Source of the DNA: Globodera rostochiensis
Lineage: Eukaryota > Nematoda > Chromadorea > Rhabditida > Heteroderidae
Assembly (NCBI GenBank): GCA_018350325.1
Contig: JAEVLN010000036.1
Location: 427,531-491,530, forward strand
Length of the DNA: 64,000 nucleotides
Direction of reading: 5' to 3'
Shown: piece after piece, positions 1 to 11,047 of the stretch
Layout of the letters: each line of letters opens with the position of its first letter
How positions within the stretch are numbered: position 1 is the stretch's first letter
Notes under the pieces: generated by a model
Database searches by the model: none
What the model was told of the DNA's origin: nothing
What the model saw: only the letters and a program-made list of their open reading frames with translations
Translations under genes and position numbers: made by a program

Positions 1-1033
1 AATGTTTAAATTTAAAAAAGTCTTGAACCCCAAATTAATTTAATAAAAAATTCTTTAAAAAATGAACTCAAATAAAAACTCACAAATATATATGTAGTGT
101 AAATTGCAAACAGAAAATTATTTTTTGATAGAAAAATATAATAAAAAGACTACAATACTTTATCGCCGATCTGAAACATAAATTGCTCAAAATATGCTAT
201 TTCCGCATTAATTAAAAATTTATATAATAAGCACGTCTCATAAAATTTTATTTTAATAAATAATTTAAACAATTTTTCTACCTTTATTCTTTTCCATCAG
301 TTAGCGTGTACTATTGTAATTCATCAACATTGATGAAAAATGTAAAAATAAACCATAAACAGCATGCCTTTATTTTTAGCAACCAAAAATTTAAAGGATT
401 TATGTGGTTCGTATGGTGAAGTTTATTTGTGTATGGATGGAGCAGTTATAATAAATTCTTATTTACTCAAAATAATAATAATATAATTTAATCATTCTAT
501 CATGATAATGATTAAACAAATATAACAATGACATTAAAGTGACCAACAAGTTAATGAATAAGTATTCTCATCGGGCTGTATTTTTAAAAATACCCATTAC
601 CTAGAAAAAATACTGACAATTTCAGATTGACGGCGACGGCGAAAAAAGCTATAATAATTAATGAATATAACTCGATTGACTGATTTCATTACGAGGCAAT
701 AATAAAAAATAAGATATTATTTAATGTAGAAAAGGAGAAAGTTTTTAGAGCACGCAATTGTCATCTGTGGTTAATCATGCGCCTAAAATAAACTTAATGA
801 TTTGTTTTAACAATTTATCATACCGAAATGAGCTTTTTTACAATGATAAACCTAAGACAATAATTTTCAACGAATAAATGAATTACTCTTAATAATCATC
901 ATAGCTTATTAAAAATAAAACATAAAATTTTAATTAGCTTCATTATTTTATCTCAATTACAGTAAACAACAATTCATGAATATAAAAATCGATATATTTT
1001 TGGAAAAAACTCAAAACCGTGTAAGGAGGAGGA

Positions 1034-1098
1034 AGTATAATTTACATTGAAGTCGCGGACAAATTAACAAAGGACATTGGAACAATTGTGCATAAATG
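1034..1098 (+). CDS. Small coding-like island, strand uncertain
   Basis: An open stretch on plus reads ...IEVADKLTKDIGTIVHK and then a stop. It stands out from the AT-rich surroundings by GC content, but there is no clear acceptor and the local composition favours minus-strand genes. I do not recognise a family. Confidence 0.15.
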
Positions 1099-1681
1099 AT
1101 TGAAAACATAAACACACAATTTAAAAATAAATCTGTGTGCAAATTAAATGATTTTTATTGTGGGTTTCAATGAAAAAAACCTCTAATTGGATACTTGCAT
1201 TTAAAAAATGTTATAAATGTTAAAAAATTCAATTATATAATGACTAGAAATAAGCCCCTTATAATTCGTGTTTATGTTGTTTTGATATCCAATTAAATTA
1301 GACCCAATTGCATTCATTTGATATTGAAAATTACAAAATAAATTTAAAAAATACGCCCATTATTTATAAAATCAACATAATTAATTTCTTTTCTAAAAAT
1401 AATATCTAAAACAACGCACATATTCGGCATCTCCAATTAAAAAGTAAATAAAATGATAAACATATAAAAAGAGCCTATGCTGAGATCATTTATATTAAAA
1501 CATTTTTAGCATGGCTAAAGTTGCTTACTCAAGGTAACAACAAATCCTCCTAAGTCGTCGTGGTGGGTTAATTTTATGTACTAAATAAAAAGCCAAAAGG
1601 AGTGCGAACAGAAACCTGGCTTGATCCATCAAAGCTACCACTTGACACAACAATGCAATTTATTTATTGGTGGTCAGGAAT

Positions 1682-2470
1682 AAAGCTGTCGGTTTCAAAT
1701 AATTTTCGGTTATCCAAACCGATAACCGAACCGAACCTTTCGGTTTCAAACCGAACCGAACCGAAGCTTTCGGTTAACCGAAACCGAACCGAAATTTTCG
1801 GTTTTCCGGACCCAATGGTTGAAAACTCCATTTCCCAGACGGGTTTTAGGGGGGCATTTTTCCCTTTTTATAGCATTTGTTAAACAATTTTTCCAAAAAA
1901 TGTTCGATTTTAGGAGTGCATTTTTAGTTTTTACTCCCCTTTTTGGTTAAGATTTTTCAAAATGCAAATTTTTGCGAATTTGCTTTAAAGTGAGGGGAGG
2001 GGTGTCGGCGGTGCCGATAGGCGCCGCCGAGAAATTTTGAATTTTTGCCTCAATTTTATTACGAGATTTGCAACCAAAATTTTAAAAATGCTGTGAATTT
2101 TGTTAAGAAATTTGGCTAATAATTACCAATCTTACAAAACAAAACCTCAACATGTGACAAAGTTAGGAATGTTATAAATAATCGGTGAGCTCTCCAACCA
2201 AAAAATCAATTTCATAAATTCAGTCCAAAAATATTAAAAAAAAATCGGAAATAATTAAAAATGAATAAAATATACACAAAAAAAGGGTAAAATAATGCCA
2301 CAATTTAAAATGTATTAGTCAGAAATTCAAATTACTGAAACAGAAAGTCATATTTATTGTCGTTTATTAGAACCGAACCGAATCTTTCGGTTTTACCGAA
2401 CCGAAACCGATAACCAAACCGAAACTTTCGGTTTTACCGAACCGAAACCGGTAACTGAACCGAAGCTTCA
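1682..2470. mobile_element. MITE-like element with CCGAA/TTCGG iterated ends
   Basis: Both ends are built from many copies of CCGAACCGAAA and its complement TTTCGGTTCGG, in inverted orientation, around an AT-rich middle. The right end closes near CCGAAGCTTCAG. The middle contains the GC-rich hairpin (near 2004-2035) that recurs in the other elements of the window. Exact ends and a target duplication could not be fixed. No transposase frame is present; the 93-codon open frame at its left edge is the iterated motif read through. Confidence 0.6.
2004..2035. repeat. Shared GC-rich hairpin module, copy 1
   Basis: GGCGGTGCCGATAGGCGCC is an imperfect palindrome able to form a strong stem-loop. The same sequence, in either orientation and with few changes, recurs near 3636, 3781, 12262, 32717, 32862, 33013, 39722 and 39945, each time inside a miniature element. 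Confidence 0.7.
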
Positions 2471-3354
2471 GAGATTTTAATTTTAAAACCAATTGACTTA
2501 TTTTCTGGTTGCTTTCATTATTAAGTACAAAAAAGCTAACTTCATATTGAAATTAATAATTTGAAATAATCCCATTTAAATCTTACATCTATTAAATTAT
2601 AACGGCTTAGACAAATTAATCCTTAAAAATATCAATTTAAAAAAAGATAAAGAGATTGATATATAATTAAAAATTTTACACTCCTAAAAATCTAACATAA
2701 AGCTTTCACTAACTAAAAATAAACCGCTCAACTAATAAATATTTGATTATTAAATTAGCAACAAAAAAAATACATCTAAAATTCACATAAATTACTACTA
2801 ATAAATGACAATTAATATAAAGAAAAATTGTTTTAAATTACGAATATATTTATCCGATAAATTAAAATAAAAAATGGGAAACAATTCGAGTTAATTAAAA
2901 ACAACAATATTTCATTTTTTTGCAAAAAGAATATGTTTCTATCAATGCAAAAACTTTAATATATGAATAATTTTCAAATATTTTATAAGTTGTAAAAATA
3001 AAGAATTATAAAAATACATTCTGCCAAGAATTTTGTTTAAAATAATAAAAAATTATGTTTATTTTCAATTCTAGCATTTGGCGAAGGAATGTTCGAAAAA
3101 GTAGGCATTTATATAAAAAAAAATTTAATTTTAAGCATAGTTAATGTTACAACAGTATTAAATAGGGTAGGACGGGACCGGGACCGGGACGGGATTTCCC
3201 GGTTTTTTTAGGTCCCGGTCCCGGTCGGGACGGGACTTTTTGAAAACTGAAAGTCCCGGTCGGGGGTCCCGACCGAGACCTGGACTAAATTTACACCCCT
3301 AATGATGGCATAATCGCGCGACAATTTCAATCATTTTTTACAAGGGACTCCCAA

Positions 3355-3428
3355 ATAACTCGGTGTCTTAGTGGTTTGTCTTCCGGTAAGTCAAATGTTT
3401 GTGTCGGGTTCGAGTCCGCTTGAGTACA
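3355..3428 (+). ncRNA. tRNA-like segment (A and B boxes) inside the MITE
   Basis: TCTTAGTGG resembles a pol III A box and GGGTTCGAGTCCGC is a good B box about 45 bases downstream, the spacing of a tRNA. No full cloverleaf can be folded by eye. I read it as a tRNA-derived SINE-like piece captured by the element, not a working tRNA gene. Confidence 0.4.
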
Positions 3429-3635
3429 ACATTTATTTATCCTTTTTCCTCTACTCACATAATCCTCCACCAATAATAAAAATGTTTTAAGTTTTTAAAT
3501 TTTTTTTTTAATTAAAATGCGAGCAAAACAAGAATAGATACAAGAATTTTTGAAATATATTCATCACGTCTTACTGAATTTTTGCTTTAATTTCCTTAAC
3601 AAAGGTTGCCAATTTTTGTAAAAATTTCTCCGGCG

Positions 3636-3660
3636 GCGCCTGTCGGCACCGCTGGACATC
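3636..3660. repeat. Shared GC-rich hairpin module, copy 2
   Basis: CGGCGGCGCCTGTCGGCACC, followed by GCTGGACATCC, inside the 3.16-4.07 kb element. A near-identical stretch, hairpin plus GGACATCCTC, recurs twice in the related element at 32.7-32.9 kb. Confidence 0.7.
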
Positions 3661-3780
3661 CTCTACTCTTACGTAAACCAATTTTTTTCTCTGAAATTCC
3701 GAAGCAAAATTCATAATTTTGCTAAAATTTTGATGAAATTTCTTTAACAAAATTGAGTCAACATTTCAAAAAAAATTTCT

Positions 3781-3806
3781 TGGCAGCGCCTATCGGCACC
3801 GCCGAC
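3781..3806. repeat. Shared GC-rich hairpin module, copy 3
   Basis: GCAGCGCCTATCGGCACCGC, a second hairpin copy in the same element, embedded in AT-rich sequence similar to that around the copies near 12262 and 33013. Confidence 0.7.
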
Positions 3807-4151
3807 TTCCACCACCTAAAAGTAAAACAGAATCTCAAAAAAATGATATGATAATATTAAAGTTAAAGACAATGATGAAGATATTTTTGAATACCAAAAA
3901 ATTTTTTGTTTCAAATTGAAAATTACAAAAAAAAATTCTCCCTTGAAAAGTCCCGGTTAGTCCCGGTCCCGGTACCGGTCCCGGTTGAAATTCTTGGTCC
4001 CGGTCCCGGTTTTTCTGGTCCCGGGAAGTCCCGGTCCCGGTTTTTCCTAAAGCCGGTCCCGTCCTACCCTAGTATTAAATAAAAACAACATTCCGAAAGT
4101 TTTTAAATAAAAAATGATTATATCGTTAATCCTCATAATTTGAAAGCATAC

Positions 4152-4211
4152 TTTAGGAGCATCGCCTAGCAATGAAGAAGATATTGCGAAAGTGCCAATT
4201 TTTGGTCTGTA
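4152..4211 (-). CDS. Possible internal exon, unknown protein
   Basis: On minus, an ATACAG acceptor is followed by an open frame PKIGTFAISSSLLGDAPK and a GTATGC donor. The opposite strand also has an acceptor (ACTTTAG) and an open frame, so the strand rests mainly on the domain composition. No family recognised. Confidence 0.25.
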
Positions 4212-4373
4212 TTAATTGCCATCAATAAACAAGGATGACTTGTAACAAAAGCCAAATTTACTAACATAAAATGCCTTATCGATACTTTTTCAGCAATTAC
4301 ACGAATATTTGATAAATTGCTAAATTTAAAGACTAAACAATTGAAATTTAAAACTGTTTTAATTCAAAAGGCA

Positions 4374-4446
4374 GCGTCTGTAATGGAACCTCAATTCTCA
4401 AATGCATCATACTGCCCACGGAACCTCCGTTCGGGACGTGCGCGTA
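4374..4446. CDS. Coding-like island, strand unresolved
   Basis: On plus, the frame ...VMEPQFSNASYCPRNLRSGR runs into a consensus donor GTAAGT at 4446. On minus, the frame ...HVPNGGSVGSMMHLRIEVPL is also open and fits the strand of the domain. Both look protein-like and neither is recognised. Confidence 0.25.
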
Positions 4447-4789
4447 AGTGCTTTATACATAAAATGTTAATAAAATCGAGCTTTAATAAAATAATAAAAT
4501 AAAATAGTTGACAAATAAATTTCAATACTAAATAAAAGTTTAATTGGTCTCCAAAACATATAAAATAAATAATGCATTTAAATCAAAGATAAATTGGTAA
4601 TTTTTTCTTAATAGAAAGTTTAACGAATAAAGAAATTTAAAAAATTGTTTAAATCATAATATATTTTAAAACCAAAAATATATCTTTTGAGTCCCCAATT
4701 CTTTAAAATTAGAAGCACTAATTGAGAAAGGAGTAATTTTATATTTATTTGGATGACGCCAAAAATTTATAAAATAACAAAAAAACAAT

Positions 4790-4873
4790 CTAATTTTTTT
4801 TTAAAAACCCAAAAAAGAAGCCCCCTCGGGAAATTGGGTACCAATATGAAGAGAACAGACACGTTACAGACTG
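4790..4873 (-). CDS. Exon candidate, unknown protein
   Basis: A textbook TTTTTTAG acceptor on minus at 4874-4875 opens a frame reading QSVTCLFSSYWYPISRGG and then a phenylalanine-rich tail before a stop. The true end may be an earlier donor. The aromatic and hydrophobic content could suit a membrane or secreted protein, but no family is evident. Confidence 0.4.
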   Translation of the reverse strand, partial: QSVTCLFSSYWYPISRGGFFFGFLKKN

Positions 4874-4944
4874 CTAAAAAACTTTAAACATTAAACAAAA
4901 GCCATTGCATTTTAGTGTACTATACAAATGCCACCGGCGAGCAG

Positions 4945-5060
4945 TTAGAATGTCAATTCACGTTTCTTATAAAAACGGGAATGGTGTGCACCTTTGGAGA
5001 TAAACGAGCAGAGCTCCTCTTTTTTATAAGTTCGGGGACACAAGGAAAAATCAATTGCCT
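4945..5060 (-). CDS. Exon candidate, unknown protein
   Basis: A CTTTTAG acceptor on minus leads into AIDFSLCPRTYKKEELCSFI and on through SKGAHHSRFYKKRELTF to a stop, 37 codons open. The exon may end earlier at AAAG/GTGCAC. It is among the more convincing minus-strand islands of the first domain. The basic, cysteine-containing sequence matches no family I know. Confidence 0.45.
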
Positions 5061-5109
5061 CTAAAAGAATACAAGTTTTCCAAAATCAATTTAAAACTCA
5101 CAAAAAGAC

Positions 5110-5162
5110 AGCTTAAATCAATTAAGAAGTGAGGAAACTACTGGCTCATAGACAAGCCCTTT
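5110..5162 (-). CDS. Possible small exon
   Basis: On minus, GGTAAAG is followed by an open frame GLVYEPVVSSLLN. The acceptor is weak. It lies just upstream of the stronger exon at 4945-5060 and could belong to the same transcript. Confidence 0.2.
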
Positions 5163-5830
5163 ACCAACGTTTATATTAAATTGAATTTTTTTTTCTTTTC
5201 TAAAACATTTTAGCTGAGCTAATAATCCGCTATTAAAAATTTTTGCAATTCTTGAATGTAAATTTATTTAAAAAAAAATTGTTAAGAATAATTAATAAAA
5301 AAAGTAACCATTCTAAATTTTATAAAGCAAAAATACGAGTAAAAAAAAATTTATATAACTAATTATTAATTATCTATGACCTAAGGGGAATCATTAAAAT
5401 ATAGAACTTATGGAATTCTATAAAAAAGAATTGTGACAAAGTGAAAAATAAATTGACTAAATTAGTTATTATTTTACATTCGCCTAATGTTAATATAATT
5501 ATTAGAAAATTGAACATAAATGGATTTGAAATTATACGAAAACTCGTCTTATCTGTGAGTTGGAGAAAAGTACCAAAAATTTGCACCTTCAAATGCAAAA
5601 TAATAACCGTATAGAATAAATTGTTAAACAAAGCAAAAAATACAAAAATTTAACTGAAATTGTTGTTTGTACTTAAAAAGACATCGAGGCCGTGCCTACC
5701 TAAAACCGTCCACAGCAACATAAATTAAAATGAACATTTTATTACAAATACTTAAATTTTAATTGAAACAACAAAAGATAGCCAAATGAAAGTTATGCAC
5801 TGTAATATTAATTAATTAATAATTAATTCA

Positions 5831-5939
5831 CTAAAACCTTAGCATATTATGAAAGACTTTGGTTTTTAAAAACGTAAAATTTAATTCAGGATCACGCTTT
5901 AAAAATGCATTATTTATTCTGTCCGTAGTATTTGATGCG
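5831..5939 (-). CDS. Exon candidate, unknown protein
   Basis: A strong TTTTTCTCAG acceptor on minus opens ASNTTDRINNAFLKRDPELN and continues through FTFLKTKVFHNMLRF to a stop (35 codons). In such AT-rich DNA this length, with mixed polar and charged residues, argues for a real exon. A donor at AAG/GTTTTA would let it splice on instead of ending. Function unknown. Confidence 0.45.
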
Positions 5940-6099
5940 CTGAGAAAAAGTCATTAAGATTTTTTATTCAAAAAGTTGATATAAACATCTTTTTTCTATT
6001 ATTTATTAATTATGACGGCGAAAACTGCAAATTTGATAAAGTTTAATTCAACGAATAAAAAAAAGGTTCAAAAGCAATGACTTAAAACCCTTAAAAAAT

Positions 6100-7471
6100 A
6101 TATACCGTATAACCTAAAATAGAACTCCCGGGAGTTCTATTTTTCAACCCCCCCAAAAAGGGGAGTTCTATTTTAGAGGGGAGCTCTAATTTAGGGGGGA
6201 GTTCTATTTTTCAACCTCTTTTTTCAGAAAATATTAAAAAATTTGCAATTTTTGCACCAATTTTTGGCAAAATTTGGACAATTTTTACCATTTTTTCTGG
6301 CAAAATCAATCACTGAATAGAAATTTTATTATTGATAACAATAGTTTCAATATTTTTAAACACAAAACATCAAAGTTCAATTGAAAAATCGCTTCCAATG
6401 TTTTCATCTTCGTTCAAATCAATTTCCTCGACCAATTTAATCATTATCATCTTCTTGTCGGCGCTGGCGTAATAATGGAAGTCCATTTGGAATCGCTCCA
6501 TCCTTCTAAAATACGCCAATATACAAATTTTAAATGTTTTTCCCGCCTGGTACGACTGCCGTATGGATGGCCAAACGCTGCAATGTTTGTTTGGTATCAG
6601 CACTGATATGGCAAATCCAATTCCTGTTTTTTCCAAACTCTCATTGTGCTTCTGGCAACAGTGAAGTGTTTGCTCGCTGCGTGAAGCGATGTCTTTTTTG
6701 CAAAATCCAAAATCTCTATTTTGTCATGAATAGTAAACGCTCGTCGCTTTCGTTTGGTCGGTGGATTTGTTGAATCGTCTTCGTCTTCTGAAGTGTACAG
6801 TTGAATATTCGGTTCAAAGTTGATGGACGGCGAAGACGCGGATGTTGAGGGCTTGTCTCTGACGGATGGTGCTGTTTTTACGATATTGGCGTTTTCGTCG
6901 GCTGCGACCTCGTCCCGAAGCCAACATTCACAACAGACGACTTTTGCGCCGTATCACTCCTCTGCATCGATTGAGATAGAGCACGGCGATATTGCATGGC
7001 AGGGTTCAAAGCACTTTTTGCAAAAGTGCGCGCCGGAGGATGGATTATTGCACGAAACACAAACCTAAATTTAAAGGAGGAAAATTGATATTTTTTATTT
7101 TGGCTTTACTTTTGCATTTTTCGATGAGTTTCCAATTTCTTCCATCCTTTAACAAGCAGGAAATTCAAAATCAATAAACGTGTTAAGCTAGAATTAGTAA
7201 AATTGCTTATAATTTAGAAACAGCTAACGTGAAAATAAAAACATAAATGCGCAGTTTATGAGAAAGGAAGAATGAGTATATTCTGGCAAAATGTTTATTA
7301 TTTATGCATTCAACTTTTTTCAAAAATTGGGGGGGGGGGCTCTATTTCAGGGGGGAGTTCTAATTTAGGGGGGCGTTCTATTTTTCAACCCTCCCAAAAA
7401 GGGGAGTTCTATTTTAGGGGGGAGTTCTAATTTAGGGAGGCGTTATATTTTAGGTTATACGGTATATATAG
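6100..7471 (-). mobile_element. pogo/CENP-B-like DNA transposon, internally deleted
   Basis: The terminal inverted repeats are CCGTATAACCTAAAATA, mirrored at the right end, in a TATATA context that suggests a TA target. Inside each end are alternating blocks of GGGGAGTTCTATTTTAGG-type sequence. The minus strand carries remnants of a transposase. The body is only about 1.37 kb, too short for a catalytic DDE domain, so this is a deletion derivative. Sequence at 61.43 kb is the same locus type without the insertion. Confidence 0.8.
6370..7065 (-). pseudogene. Decayed transposase with Cys-rich finger and HTH
   Basis: Read on minus from about 7065, an open frame begins with a cysteine-rich finger (pattern CVSCN...HFCKKCFEPCH...), is broken by a stop near 6960, and continues to an acidic linker and a basic psq/CENP-B-like helix-turn-helix with RKRRAFTIHDKIEILDFAKK. 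A further stop follows LDLPYQC near 6607. A second frame at 6370-6500 keeps an acidic tail (EEIDLNEDENIGSDF) resembling the C-terminus of pogo/CENP-B-type transposases. The DDE core is absent. Stops and the frame change make this a pseudogene. Confidence 0.65.
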
Positions 7472-7640
7472 TTATAAATAATAATTTGAATTAAAATGTA
7501 CTCACGCATAAGATATAACATATTAATAAAAAAATGAATTAAAAGTAAATAAAAGGATAAAAACAAATTTTGCCTTTTTTTCATAAAAATTTGCTTTATT
7601 ATTCGAAAAGCCCGGTAATAATTATTCCCATTCAACGAAT
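7472..7640 (-). repeat. Paralogous block A (copies at 45.4 and 61.3 kb)
   Basis: Read on minus, this stretch (GAATGGGAATAATTATTACC, later AAAAGGCAAAATTTG) matches plus-strand sequence at 61225-61435 over more than 150 bases and at 45365-45480 over a shorter length. The match to 61.4 kb resumes at 6045-6098, on the other side of the transposon. The frame GNNYxRAFRIIK is kept here and at 45.4 kb. Confidence 0.65.
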
Positions 7641-7715
7641 TAAATAACAAATAGTGGTGCACATCGACCAGAGAAACAACTAAGGCCTTAATGCCCGCGT
7701 ATAAAAAAGAAAGAT
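7600..7715 (-). CDS. Possible exon, kept in frame in a paralogue
   Basis: On minus the frame YAGIKALVVSLVDVHHYLLF is open, and an aligned plus-strand sequence at 48.02-48.08 kb reads YAGFKAVDASWVFVPYYLF. The two differ by a deletion of exactly three bases and many substitutions while staying open, which suggests past selection on the protein. It lies just downstream of the AAA+ exon. It does not match the usual FtsH sequence after Walker A. Confidence 0.35.
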
Positions 7716-7939
7716 TAAAAATCAAGAAAAAGAGGTTAAAAATATAAACTTAATTTAATGTTCTAATTCCATAAATATTTATGTCTTAAAATACAAAATA
7801 CATATTTTACTATTATACCATAAACCAATTTTAATGCAAAACTCGTCGAGAATAGACCAACTTATAAAAACAAATAAATATTAACTAATAATTTTATATA
7901 AAACAAAACACTATTGCGTAGAAAAAAAGGCAAGAATTT

Positions 7940-8101
<162 letters not shown>

Positions 8102-8342
8102 TTAAATTAAAGACTATATAAAATTAATTTATAATAGTAAAATTATAAATATACAGAAATACAAACCCACAAACTATAAGGTTAAAATTGGTGGAAAATA
8201 TGGGTTGATGATTAAAGATTTGTGCATCGGCAAGAATTAAATTATATAATAAAGTATGAATAGTTAATTCATTTTTTTAAAACACAAGATTAAACATAAA
8301 ATGTTTATAAGAACCTTTAAGATAAAAAAAGCATTAACAAAA

Positions 8343-8423
8343 TCAAAAAGAAACAATATCAACGCATATATCAACGAAACAATTCAATCGCTTCACTAAT
8401 CTGAGAATGTATGATTCATCGGA
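8343..8423 (-). CDS. Exon candidate, unknown protein
   Basis: An ATTTAG acceptor on minus opens SDESYILRLVKRLNCFVDIC, running a few codons further to a stop. It lies 260 bases upstream of the AAA+ exon on the same strand and could belong to the same transcript, although the sequence does not resemble the region before Walker A in known FtsH proteins. Confidence 0.35.
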   Translation of the reverse strand, partial: SDESYILRLVKRLNCFVDICVDIVSF

Positions 8424-8572
8424 CTAAATCGACATATTTAAATGAATTAAATATGCAAAAATGCTTGTTAGTTGGCCTTTACGATTTTTCAATAATCAAA
8501 AATAAAATCATAAAAAAATGGCGCCAAGTCACCGCAATTTAATATTTAAAAGTAGATTAATTAAAAGGCATG

Positions 8573-8622
8573 TTTAGCTGCTACAATCAAAGGTCTGTAC
8601 TGGTGCAGTAATTTAATTTTTT
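8573..8622 (-). CDS. Possible short exon
   Basis: The minus frame LLHQYRPLIVAAKHAF ends at a st stop codon; an acceptor GTACAG lies inside it. The residue mix is protein-like, but the span is too short to be certain. Confidence 0.25.
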
Positions 8623-8854
8623 ATGATAATTAACAAAGCTGAAAATAAGAATGGAAAATAGCATAAAACAAATCAAACGAATTCACACAAAAAATGTATT
8701 TAATAAAAAGTAAAGATTGATCAGTCGACCATAAAATGCAAATAATTTTATAAATAACGAAATAGCGATTTGTAATAAAAATTAAAATATAATAAATGTT
8801 ATATTTAAATGAATAAATAAATCTGCCGCAAAATAATAAAATAAAACACCTGTC

Positions 8855-8985
8855 CTAAAGATGTGCTGGGCTATACGAGGAAGATTGAATTCTGAACAAG
8901 CTGTCGAAGATCAACTTCGCAGGAGGTATCTACGCACCAATATGTCAAGTTGTTCATTAGCAATTGTTGGGTTAAGCGCGATTAA
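8855..8985. CDS. Coding-like island, strand unresolved
   Basis: On plus a 49-codon frame runs ...CWAIRGRLNSEQAVEDQLRR and onwards. On minus, a GTGCGTAG acceptor opens IPPAKLIFDSLFRIQSSSYS. The domain composition favours minus while frame length favours plus. No family recognised on either. Confidence 0.3.
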
Positions 8986-9145
8986 TAATAAATAACACAT
9001 TAATCATTGCCGCAGCAAATGTAAAGAATATAAAACCTATTCTTCTAAAAAAATTAAAATTGAATTATTCGTTAAAAAAAAATAAATCTTATCAAAAATT
9101 TGATAGGTAATATTAAAAATTTATATTATTAAGAAATTGGAATAA

Positions 9146-9222
9146 TGAATGGTTTGTTTAACTGTACATTCTCTTTCTGTTCTGTTCCTGAATTCCAAAA
9201 GCATGCAGGAAACCATGTCTGC
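9146..9222 (-). CDS. Exon candidate, unknown protein
   Basis: On minus, GTTAAGCAG is an acceptor followed by two open phases, HGFLHAFGIQEQNRKRM (ending at a GTACAG donor) and TWFPACFWNSGTEQKENVQL. The first has both splice sites. Plus is also open, with an ATG, but opposes the domain. Confidence 0.3.
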
Positions 9223-9461
9223 TTAACAGCAAAAAAATCATGTTTAATTACAAATTTTAATAATATAATTCATCTTAAAATCTTGCTGCTTATCGTCGCT
9301 AATACTTTTAAATCCAAACGTAATTTGCATTACAAATTATTGTTGCTTGATTACGATTTAAATATTCATAAAATATGTAGTAAATTATTTTAACATAAAG
9401 AAATTAATGCTAAATAAAATGTAAAAAATAATTAAAAACTAAAAATAAGGTATCAGCTTAC

Positions 9462-9514
9462 ACAAATCAACCAGTAAAGATGGTCCGGACAAGGGTTCTG
9501 TGACAAACAAAAGA
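9462..9514 (-). CDS. 53-nt internal exon with canonical splice sites
   Basis: GGTTTAG acceptor and GTAAGC donor on minus bracket 53 bases. Two phases are open: LLFVTEPLSGPSLLVDL and FCLSQNPCPDHLYWLIC. The splice signals are good; the protein is not recognised. Confidence 0.4.
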
Positions 9515-9763
9515 CTAAACCGGTAAACACTTAAAAATGTTTGAACGATAATTTTAAGTTAATTTATGAAAATAAAAGAAGCCAAATTTATGACATCATT
9601 AAATACATTGCATTGGAAAACAATGAATTAGCTGTAAATTAGATAATTAAAAATCTCATGTCCATATATTTTTTAAAGTCATCTTTAAAAGAAATTTCAT
9701 TAAATAAAATCACAATTTGCGCATTTATGTATGTACATTATACCTATTTTTAAAATAAAAATT

Positions 9764-9872
9764 TCAGCGCACGTAACGAAAACCTGGGAGATAAACGAAA
9801 GTGGTGCGGTTCACGGCTTCCGTACATACAGCGTAGCGGTCAGGCACGAAAGAAGCCCACAAGAAGGCTTTA
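9764..9872. CDS. Strong coding-like island, strand unresolved
   Basis: GC-rich for the window. On plus, an ATTTCAG acceptor opens AHVTKTWEINESGAVHGFRT and ends at a GTAAAA donor. On minus, after TTAAAG, the frame FVPDRYAVCTEAVNRTTFVY runs to a stop. Splice sites favour plus, domain composition favours minus. Neither product is recognised. Confidence 0.4.
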
Positions 9873-10435
9873 ATAAAAGTAAAAATATTTTTATCTGATT
9901 GCGTCCAAAAATATGTTATTTACAAAAGTAATTTAAATTGCTTCTTAAAAATATCATTTTATTGTATTATTAACCTGTCTTAGCAAAATAGTGCTCATTT
10001 CAGGAAAAATTAATCGAAAGCCTATAATTTTAGTTTAAATCAAAAATTTAACAAAGAATAAAAATTTTTTGCTTACAGTTCAAAATCAAATGGCAACATC
10101 AAGCAAGGAAATTAATAATAAATAGGTTGAATTGCTTTTTTTTCTTCAAAGTTTTGTTTGCAAGGCTCTTTTTGCAAGTTGATTCATTCCTAAATTTGAA
10201 TTTGGCAAATTTTGTTGTCAATAAAAAAATGTTAAAAAAAGAAAAACCTTCAATAAATTAAGGATAACAAATAATCTAAAATAGAAAAAGCTGGTATTTT
10301 ATATACAAAGAAAGTTATTTTAATTTTGAAACAAAACAAAGATAAATTTAAAAATCAATTATAATAGTCAAATTAAAATATATGACAACTTGATAATCTG
10401 ATCTAAGGGCCACGAATTATCAACATTCTTTTCTT

Positions 10436-10478
10436 AAATTAAGGATTCAGGAATGAGCCTAGGAATGGTGCGTTCACT
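10436..10478 (-). CDS. Possible short exon
   Basis: A TTTAACAG acceptor on minus is followed by ERTIPRLIPESLI and a stop. Short, but with a good acceptor in the strand expected here. Confidence 0.25.
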
Positions 10479-10794
10479 GTTAAATAAAATCTATTTAAAG
10501 CTGTTTTGACTTTTTATAAATAAACTCAGACTTAGTTTGATCAAAAAAGTTTCCTAACAACAGTAAAATATACAACGCTTTTTGAATTATTGCATGTTTA
10601 ATTTCTCATTAGCAAAAAAAAAGTAATCTAAAAACACCAATCAAAAATGACCTATATTATAAATTAAAATTAAAAAGTCACAAGATTGATTGAAACAAAT
10701 AAAAATTAATTTACGTCTAAAAAGTTTCAATTATAACATAAATTTTTCATTCAAAATATATAAAAATTATATTTCAAAATAAAAATATTTTTAC

Positions 10795-10867
10795 GTGAAG
10801 ATCCGAGTAAAAAGGGTTAGCATCATATACAAAAGAAAATTATGGATGTTGGAATGTAATGAAGTAG
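10795..10867 (-). CDS. 73-nt internal exon, hydrophobic
   Basis: An ACTTTAG acceptor and a GTAAAA donor on minus bracket 73 bases that stay open: TSLHSNIHNFLLYMMLTLFT followed by RIF. The middle could be part of a membrane segment. The plus strand is also open across it but lacks an acceptor. Confidence 0.4.
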
Positions 10868-11047
10868 CTAAAGTATTACAAAAATTAATATGAATTTTGA
10901 ACTGGATATAAACCCAGAAATTAAATTCGTCGTAAAAAATCATTATTGAAAAAATGAATGAATAAATAACTATTTAGCCAAAAACACAATACAACATTTC
11001 AACAAAGTGTAAAGATAGTACAAAAGTATTATTTGAATTTTATATAC

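Larger units (their letters stand above)
3155..4079. mobile_element. hAT-type MITE with GGGACC iterated ends
   Basis: The element itself is 3163-4071. Its terminal inverted repeat begins TAGGGTAGGACGGGACCGG and is mirrored at the right end. It is flanked by a perfect 8-bp direct repeat GTATTAAA (3155-3162 and 4072-4079). The TAGGG end and 8-bp duplication are those of the hAT superfamily. The subterminal regions are iterations of CGGGACC and CCCGGTC. It carries two copies of the shared hairpin and a tRNA-like segment but no transposase, so it is non-autonomous. A relative lies at 32.24-33.27 kb. Confidence 0.85.

Noticed and set aside
361..440. Kinase glycine-loop-like peptide GSYGEVYLC on plus
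   Set aside because: The match is nine residues in an A-rich stretch without splice sites or following kinase motifs; too weak to call.
1602..1883. 93-codon frame on plus
   Set aside because: Its repetitive Asn-Arg-Thr-Glu-Pro core comes from the CCGAACCGAAA array at the left end of the 1.68-2.47 kb element.
5374..5631. 85-codon minus frame, hydrophobic
   Set aside because: Composed of Phe/Ile/Leu from T-rich sequence with no GC-rich island or splice signal; expected by chance in this composition.
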